Source of the DNA: an uncultured Oscillospiraceae bacterium
Lineage (GTDB): Bacteria; Bacillota; Clostridia; Oscillospirales; Oscillospiraceae
NCBI GenBank assembly: GCA_934546685.1
Contig: CAKTEB010000084.1
Location: 1-10,052 of the forward strand
Length of the DNA: 10,052 nucleotides
Direction of reading: 5' to 3'
Position 1 is the stretch's first letter. Each line of letters starts with the position of its first letter. Made by a program: the position numbers and the translations under genes. A model generated the notes under the pieces. That model made no database searches. It saw only the letters and a list, made by a program, of their open reading frames with translations, and was not told the DNA's origin. Below, piece after piece: positions 6,133 to 10,052 of this stretch.

Positions 6133-6777
6133 TTACGCTTCCTTCGGAGCCCGATAGATTTTCAGTCCTCGGATCCCGTAGACAATGGCGAGATGAAGGA
6201 GCTCCCCCAGCAGGATATGCAGGGTGCCCTCCGCTAGGATCCGATCCTCCGTGGACTCCGTGTCAAGCCGCACGTCCATTTCTCGATCTCTGATCCGGAA
6301 ATGGTGCTCCAAAAACGGCACCAGCGCCCCCAGAGCGCTCCAGCCGGAGCCGTAGAGCAGGGCCGTCTTGGCAGGATCCCGGTCCAGTGTGCCAAGACTC
6401 AGGGTCAGCTTTAGATCCGTGATCTTGAGCTTCCGCAGCAGCCTTCCCACAGCCTCCACACCCAGAGACAGGAGTCGGCGAAATTTCGGCAGGTCGCCGC
6501 CGATGCGCTGGAGCAGGGACGGCTGAGGTTCCGGATCAGACTCGTCCTCCTCCGGCTCCTTCTCCCGCTTTTTGCGCTGCTTTGCCGCCTTTTGCTCCTG
6601 ACGGCGGCGCTTCCGGTCACTGAGCTGTGGCTTTGGGTAAAGATGAATGGACTTCGGGCCGATCCAGAGCCGCACCGTGCCGCCGGAGCCGTCATACCGG
6701 AGCTTTAGCCGCAGGGGCAGAAACCAAAGGATCACCAGCAGCGCCAGAATCCCCAGCAGAATATACAGCCCGATCAT
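6133..6777 (-). CDS. DUF2953 membrane protein (YtfI-like)
   Basis: A 214-residue protein with one N-terminal membrane helix (about residues 3-20), a beta-rich segment (LKLRYDGSGGTVRLWIGPKS), a very charged linker with many Lys, Arg and Glu (about 54-85), and a C-terminal DUF2953 core: LKITDLKLTLSLGTLDRDPA (117-136), then GSGWSALGALVPFLEHHF and a final hydrophobic stretch around 186-200. The function is unknown. Constant pairing with ytfJ here and in B. subtilis suggests they act together, probably in sporulation or germination; that is inference from context. The ATG overlaps the scpB stop as ATGA, so translation is likely coupled to scpB. The charged linker is longer than needed for the fold and probably disordered. 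Confidence 0.85.
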   Translation of the reverse strand: MIGLYILLGILALLVILWFLPLRLKLRYDGSGGTVRLWIGPKSIHLYPKPQLSDRKRRRQEQKAAKQRKKREKEPEEDESDPEPQPSLLQRIGGDLPKFRRLLSLGVEAVGRLLRKLKITDLKLTLSLGTLDRDPAKTALLYGSGWSALGALVPFLEHHFRIRDREMDVRLDTESTEDRILAEGTLHILLGELLHLAIVYGIRGLKIYRAPKEA

Positions 6778-7382
6778 TTTTCCGCACCCGAATCCTGGGT
6801 ATCCGCGGCCTGAGCCGCCTGGGCCTGCTCCTCAATGGACAGCTGCATTTCCAGCTGCTGGGTCTGAGCCTGGGGCAGATCCACCTCCGGCAACTCGTCC
6901 AGAGAGGCGATGCCAAAGGTTCGGAGAAAATCCGGTGTGGTACCGTAGAGGATGGGCCGTCCGGGAACGGACAGTCTTCCCTGCTCCTCAATGAGCTTTT
7001 TGTTCAGCAGCGCCGAGATGGTATAGCTGCTGTCCACGCCCCGGATCTGTTCCACAAAGGCCTTGGTGGTGGGCTGATAATAGGCGATGACCGTCAGGGT
7101 CTCCAGGGCGGAGGCGCTGAGCTTCGGAGGCTTTCTGGTCTCCAGGGCTCGGGTGATGACCTCGCTGAGCTCCTGGGCCGACACCATCTGATAGCTGTCC
7201 TCCAGACGGATGATCCGCATGCCCCGGCGCTCGAAGCTATAGGCGTCCATGAGCTCTTTGAGGGCAGCCTCTACCTGATCGACGCCCGTGCCGATGGCCT
7301 GGGCCATCCGCTGGACGCCTACCGGATCACCGGCGGCAAATAAGATGGCCTCCGCGGCCCGCTTGATCTCCTCTGGCTCCAT
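6774..7382 (-). CDS. scpB: Segregation and condensation protein B (ScpB)
   Basis: ScpB dimerises and binds ScpA to form the regulatory part of the SMC condensin complex, which compacts and separates sister chromosomes. This 202-residue protein has the two winged-helix domains of the family: N-terminal IKRAAEAILFAAGDPVGVQR (6-25), then LSASALETLTVIAYYQPTTK (88-107) and the motif GRPILYGTTPDFLRTFGI (141-158). A Gln- and Ala-rich tail (from about 171) follows and is probably flexible. The ATG overlaps the scpA stop in TAATG, with GGGAG only 2 nt upstream, so translation probably depends on scpA, which suits the need for matched subunits. Full length. Confidence 0.96.
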   Translation of the reverse strand: MEPEEIKRAAEAILFAAGDPVGVQRMAQAIGTGVDQVEAALKELMDAYSFERRGMRIIRLEDSYQMVSAQELSEVITRALETRKPPKLSASALETLTVIAYYQPTTKAFVEQIRGVDSSYTISALLNKKLIEEQGRLSVPGRPILYGTTPDFLRTFGIASLDELPEVDLPQAQTQQLEMQLSIEEQAQAAQAADTQDSGAEK

Positions 7383-8173
7383 TACTCCCGCACCTCGCTT
7401 TCATCGGGCATTTTCAGATAGGATACCCGATAATCGTTGTTTTCATCTTGATTCACCGCAATGCTGTGGATCTTGCAAAGCTCCAGCACCGACAGGAAGG
7501 TGGCCACCACCTCGGAGCGGCTCTTGTTGCCCCGAAACAGGCTCTTGAGCTTCGCGATGCCGCCGGAGATCAGCCGCTTCAGGATTTCCGCGGACTTCCG
7601 CTCCACAGGATAGGGCTCCTTGCCCACGATGCCGCTAAAGGCCGTCACCGGAGCCGGCAGCTTCACCTTGCTGCGCTCCTGAAGGTCAAACAGTGCCCGA
7701 CGCAGGTCGTCCTTGTCATGCTGATAGCGGTAGGTGCTGTCCTTTCGCAGGGGCTCCGGGTTCTTGGTAAAGGTGTTTCGGCCGATGTCGTTGCGCTTTT
7801 CCAGCCAGGATGCAGGGCTCTTTAATTTCTCCAGGATCTCCTGGCGCTGGCGCTGCTCCAGAGACTGGATCAGCAGCTCCATCTCGCTGAGTCCCTCCTG
7901 ACGCTCCGCCTCGCTGAGGAGCATTTTTGTCTTAATGAGCACCAGCTGAGAGGCCATGGTGATGAATTCGCTGGCGATCTCCAGATCCATCCGCTTCATT
8001 TCGTCCAGGTAGGCCAGGTACTGCTCCAGGATCACGGAGATCTGGATGTCCCGGATCTCGATCTTGTTTTTGCTGAGCAGCAGCAGGATCACGTCCAGAG
8101 GCCCGGTGAAATCCTCCGGCTCGGCGTTTTTCGACTTTACCACATGGGAAAGATGGTAGGTTGGTTCGTTCAT
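7382..8173 (-). CDS. scpA: Segregation and condensation protein A (ScpA kleisin)
   Basis: ScpA is the kleisin that bridges the two SMC heads and binds an ScpB dimer. The 263-residue product shows the N-terminal SMC-binding helical domain (FTGPLDVILLLLSKNKIEIR at 22-41; LEIASEFITMASQLVLIKTK at 64-83), a charged middle region that would wrap around ScpB, and the C-terminal winged helix (SRSEVVATFLSVLELCKIHS at 218-237). Length is normal. GAGGAG lies 7 nt before the ATG, and the gene begins 10 nt after the site-2 protease stop. The smc gene itself is not in the window, as is usual for this locus. Confidence 0.96.
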   Translation of the reverse strand: MNEPTYHLSHVVKSKNAEPEDFTGPLDVILLLLSKNKIEIRDIQISVILEQYLAYLDEMKRMDLEIASEFITMASQLVLIKTKMLLSEAERQEGLSEMELLIQSLEQRQRQEILEKLKSPASWLEKRNDIGRNTFTKNPEPLRKDSTYRYQHDKDDLRRALFDLQERSKVKLPAPVTAFSGIVGKEPYPVERKSAEILKRLISGGIAKLKSLFRGNKSRSEVVATFLSVLELCKIHSIAVNQDENNDYRVSYLKMPDESEVRE

Positions 8174-8183
8174 GGAATGCTCC

Positions 8184-8873
8184 TCACCCGAAGATAGCCT
8201 TCAGAATATAGTAGGGGAAAACAGAGATCTTCCCCAGGCCGCCGAGAAGGGCGCCGCGGCAGAAATCCAGGGGCACGTCCAGGATCCCCGTCCAAAGCAC
8301 CACCATCATCACGAGGAATCCGTACCGCTCATACCGAAGGATCTTGTAATAGGTCTCCTGGGGCAGCAGCGCGTTGAGCACCTTGCTGCCGTCCAGGGGC
8401 GGGATCGGGATCACGTTGAAGACCGCCAGGCCCACGCTCAAAATCGCCGTGTATTCAAAAAATGTAATGAGAAAGCCAGAAATGACGCCTCCGGTACGGT
8501 TGTAGACATAGACTGCTCCCGCCCGGACGCACAGGGCCAAAAAGGCCAGGATCACGTTGGAGATGGGCCCCGCCGCGGCGGTAATGGCCATGTCCTTGAC
8601 CGGATGCTTGAAGTTCCGCATATCGATGGGCACCGGCTTGGCCCAGCCGAACTTAAAAATGGCCATCATCAGCAGGCCCCAGATATCGATGTGCTTTAAG
8701 GGATTGAAGGTCAGCCGCCCTGCGTTTTTCGCGGTGGGATCCCCCAATTTCAAAGCCACCACCCCGTGGCTCACCTCATGAAACATGATGCAGAGCATAG
8801 ACGCGGCTACGATGACCACATAGTCCCACACCACAGAAAGATTTAACTGGCTGAGCCAGGATGAAAAATCCAT
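8184..8873 (-). CDS. Site-2 protease family protein (peptidase M50)
   Basis: An integral membrane zinc metalloprotease of 229 residues. The zinc motif HEVSH is at 32-36 with catalytic Glu33, AAAGPISN (99-106) is the conserved mid-segment, and NVIPIPPLDG (153-162) carries the third zinc ligand Asp161. There are four to six hydrophobic segments. This compact type, without PDZ or CBS domains, commonly lies next to scpA in Firmicutes. Its substrate is unknown. I place the start at the ATG at 8873 because AGGAGG lies 8 nt upstream and a promoter lies just before that; an in-frame ATG at 8918 would fall within the promoter spacer and add an unlikely N-terminus. It is the first gene of the long minus-strand cluster. 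Confidence 0.93.
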   Translation of the reverse strand: MDFSSWLSQLNLSVVWDYVVIVAASMLCIMFHEVSHGVVALKLGDPTAKNAGRLTFNPLKHIDIWGLLMMAIFKFGWAKPVPIDMRNFKHPVKDMAITAAAGPISNVILAFLALCVRAGAVYVYNRTGGVISGFLITFFEYTAILSVGLAVFNVIPIPPLDGSKVLNALLPQETYYKILRYERYGFLVMMVVLWTGILDVPLDFCRGALLGGLGKISVFPYYILKAIFG

Positions 8874-8881
8874 ACGGTACG

Positions 8882-8887
8882 CCTCCT
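8882..8887 (-). promoter_or_regulatory. Strong ribosome binding site deciding the protease start
   Basis: AGGAGG on the minus strand, 8 nt before the ATG at 8873. It is the strongest site in the window and rules in favour of this start over the upstream in-frame ATG at 8918. Confidence 0.8.
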
Positions 8888-8897
8888 GTATTTTTGT

Positions 8898-8926
8898 AGT
8901 ATAGCATCTCCCTATCAAAATAGCAA
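8898..8926 (-). promoter_or_regulatory. Promoter of the site-2 protease-scpAB cluster
   Basis: On the minus strand TTGCTA (8926-8921, four of six) and TATACT (8903-8898, five of six) are separated by exactly 17 nt, the housekeeping sigma-A arrangement. The start of transcription would be near 8891, giving a leader of about 18 nt that contains the AGGAGG site. This is the best promoter I can see in the window and probably drives the block down to at least the carboxypeptidase gene. Confidence 0.65.
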
Positions 8927-8990
8927 GAAATTATCCGTTGGGGGCATAGCTTCTCATCATCAGCCATAGGATGTGGAAGAGGTGATGGAA

Positions 8991-9173
8991 ATGAAAGAAC
9001 TGCTGCTGTCCTGGCTGCTCTATGCGTCGCTGCTGGTATTTCTGATTATTGGGGCCCTGGCCTGGCCGGAGCTCCAGCAGGGGCTTCTGGGGGATACCCG
9101 TCAGGAGCTCACCGAGGCCGTGGATCAGCTCACCGGAGACGCGGTGGCGGTATGGGGCCAGCTCTCTCACTGA
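8991..9173 (+). CDS. Small single-pass membrane protein upstream of the M50 protease
   Basis: A 60-residue protein I do not recognise. One membrane helix spans about residues 4-26 (LLLSWLLYASLLVFLIIGAL lies in it), followed by an acidic, probably extracytoplasmic or luminal tail with TRQELTEAVDQL. The ATG at 8991 is preceded by GAGGTGAT, a close match to the extended ribosome site, with GAGG 8 nt upstream; ATG 8985 and GTG 8973 are other in-frame starts. The last 22 nt overlap the start of the M50 protease gene, so the two are probably translated together. SpoIVFA and BofA are known membrane partners of SpoIVFB, so a partner or inhibitor role, or a SpoIVFA remnant lacking its LytM domain, is conceivable. 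This is inference only. Confidence 0.65.
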   Translation: MKELLLSWLLYASLLVFLIIGALAWPELQQGLLGDTRQELTEAVDQLTGDAVAVWGQLSH

Positions 9174-9721
9174 AATACCGCATCCGCCTCCATCCCTCCC
9201 TGATCCTCTGGCTGAGTGTTCTGGTTTATCTCCGGCCTCGGCTGGCGATGGCCTTCCTGCTGGCCGCCGGGTTCCATGAACTGGGGCATTTTCTCTGCCT
9301 CTGGGGAATGGGGGCGCCGCCAAAGGCACTCTATCTTACTGCGGCGGGAGCCAGGATGGAGACGCCGCCCCTTTCCTACGGAAAGAACATCTTGGCCGCC
9401 GCGGCCGGGCCCATGGCAAGTATGCTCCTGGCCCTATGCTGGCCCCTCTGCCCCGCCCTGGGACTTCTGAGCCTGATGCTGGGGATCTTCAATCTGCTGC
9501 CTCTGGGAACTTTAGACGGCGGAAAGATCCTGGAAAATCTGCTCTGCCTCTGTCTGCCGCCCTATCTGGCCCGGCAGGTTTATCTGGGGATCACCACAGC
9601 CTTTGCCGCTGGGCTCCTGCCTCTAGGCGCGTATCTGGGGCACGTCTATTCCCTGGGCCTGTGGCCCACGCTGGTAGGGGCGCTCCTGCTGCTCAAGGCC
9701 CTGGAGAGCTGGCGGGCCTAG
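9152..9721 (+). CDS. SpoIVFB-like M50 family membrane metalloprotease
   Basis: A second site-2 protease, 189 residues, distinct from the one at 8184-8873. The zinc motif HELGH is at 42-46 (catalytic Glu43), LAAAAGPMAS (81-90) follows, and NLLPLGTLDGGKIL (114-127) supplies Asp122. Several hydrophobic segments cover most of the length. The short N-terminus, KYRIRLHPSL opening and lack of PDZ or CBS domains resemble SpoIVFB, the protease that releases pro-sigma-K in the mother cell, though this protein is short and the assignment is uncertain. The ATG lies within the last codons of the small membrane-protein gene, with only a weak GGTGGCGGT element before it, so translation is probably coupled. 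It diverges from the other M50 gene across a gap of about 120 nt. Confidence 0.85.
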   Translation: MGPALSLKYRIRLHPSLILWLSVLVYLRPRLAMAFLLAAGFHELGHFLCLWGMGAPPKALYLTAAGARMETPPLSYGKNILAAAAGPMASMLLALCWPLCPALGLLSLMLGIFNLLPLGTLDGGKILENLLCLCLPPYLARQVYLGITTAFAAGLLPLGAYLGHVYSLGLWPTLVGALLLLKALESWRA

Positions 9722-9749
9722 GGATGCTTGCATTTTATCGGGTCATCTG

Positions 9750-9795
9750 ATAGAGTATCATCGGAGGGAGCAACATGAAATACCTGATACTCTAT
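9750..9795 (+). promoter_or_regulatory. Inverted repeat holding the DUF1294 ribosome site and start in its loop
   Basis: ATAGAGTATCA (9750-9760) is a perfect 11-bp reverse complement of TGATACTCTAT (9785-9795), and one more G-U pair can form outside. The 24-nt loop holds GGAGGG (9763-9768) and the ATG (9775). The 3' arm is in codons 4-7 of the DUF1294 gene. It could be an RNA switch on translation, or a DNA site for a protein. The 5' arm is also part of a local palindrome, TGATA-GAG-TATCA (9748-9760). Pairing is visible; function is inferred. Confidence 0.5.
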
Positions 9796-10044
9796 TTGAT
9801 CGTGATAAACTGCGCCGCGTTTTTTCTCATGGGCATCGATAAGCAGAAGGCCCAGCTGAATCGCTGGCGGATCCCGGAGCGCACGCTGTTCCTCTCAGCG
9901 ATCCTGGGCGGCTCCGTCGGCGCCATCGCCGGGATGCAGCTGTTCCGGCACAAGACCAAGCACCGGAGCTTTGTGATCGGCATGCCCGCCATCCTGGCAG
10001 TGCAGCTGATCCTGCTTGGCCTCCGCTTGTATAGGATTCGATAG
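9775..10044 (+). CDS. DUF1294 small membrane protein
   Basis: An 89-residue protein with the DUF1294 signature: an N-terminal hydrophobic helix (about 3-20), then MGIDKQKA (19-26), RWRIPERTLFLSAILGGSVG (30-49) and the strongly conserved FRHKTKHRSFVIGMP (57-71), then a second hydrophobic helix (72-84). Two or three membrane segments are likely. The family's function is unknown. GGAGGG stands about 6 nt before the ATG, in the loop of an inverted repeat. It begins 53 nt after the M50 gene on the same strand and may be co-transcribed, but no functional tie is visible. Full length for the family; the right edge of the window follows its stop by 8 nt. Confidence 0.9.
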   Translation: MKYLILYLIVINCAAFFLMGIDKQKAQLNRWRIPERTLFLSAILGGSVGAIAGMQLFRHKTKHRSFVIGMPAILAVQLILLGLRLYRIR

Positions 10045-10052
10045 CACGCAGC

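Noticed and set aside
6108..6136. Possible promoter before ytfJ (GTAACA, 17 nt, TAAAAT with upstream TG)
   Set aside because: The implied transcription start near 6101 falls on the ribosome site, leaving too short a leader, and the gene fits in the upstream cluster.
8873..8918. Extended N-terminus of the first site-2 protease from ATG 8918
   Set aside because: It would lie in the promoter spacer, has no ribosome site, and the extra residues do not resemble the family; AGGAGG marks ATG 8873.
8945..8972. Two CATAnnnT elements resembling sigma-E -10 boxes ahead of the small membrane-protein gene (8945-8952 and 8965-8972)
   Set aside because: No convincing -35 partner at the usual spacing, and the second would start transcription at the ribosome site.
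9733..9761. TATCAT as a -10 box before the DUF1294 gene
   Set aside because: The hexamer 17 nt upstream (TTTTAT) is a poor -35, and the implied start lies on the ribosome site; the inverted repeat explains this sequence better.

Overview
The window looks like conserved core chromosome from a GC-rich, endospore-lineage Firmicute, most likely an Oscillospiraceae-type clostridium. The evidence is the gene order (site-2 protease, scpA, scpB, DUF2953, ytfJ, PBP5-type carboxypeptidase, rluB, HI0933-type flavoprotein, cmk, plsC, ispH), two sporulation-associated families (YtfJ/GerW and a SpoIVFB-like M50 protease), strong AGGAGG-type ribosome sites, and protein sequences typical of that group. The taxonomic call is an inference from synteny and composition; no 16S or marker phylogeny is available here.

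From 8873 down to 1 every gene is on the minus strand. A good housekeeping-type promoter (8898-8926) reads into a site-2 protease, then scpA, scpB, a DUF2953 membrane protein, ytfJ and a D,D-carboxypeptidase, followed by a long GC-rich hairpin and rluB. These genes are closely spaced: 10 nt between protease and scpA, TAATG and ATGA stop/start overlaps at scpA/scpB and scpB/DUF2953, and 39-43 nt gaps around ytfJ. After rluB an AT-rich gap with direct repeats and a plausible promoter precedes a second block: an RpiR-family regulator, an FAD flavoprotein, cmk, plsC and the first 92 codons of ispH. In this block rpiR and the flavoprotein overlap, and cmk/plsC and plsC/ispH join by ATGA overlaps.

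The block mixes chromosome condensation and segregation (ScpAB), envelope work (carboxypeptidase, PlsC), RNA modification (RluB), nucleotide metabolism (Cmk) and isoprenoid synthesis (IspH). This is a housekeeping cluster rather than one pathway. The RpiR regulator with its own promoter region is the only obvious control gene.

From 8991 to the right end the genes are on the plus strand, diverging from the first protease: a 60-residue single-pass membrane protein whose end overlaps a second, SpoIVFB-like M50 protease, then a small DUF1294 membrane protein whose ribosome site and start codon sit in the loop of a perfect 11-bp inverted repeat. I found no tRNA, rRNA, CRISPR array, transposon or phage gene. 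No gene-free stretch exceeds about 120 nt. I do not see a clear undescribed system. The best leads are the small-protein/M50 pair, the DUF1294 leader hairpin, the hairpin between the carboxypeptidase and rluB, and the repeats in front of rpiR.
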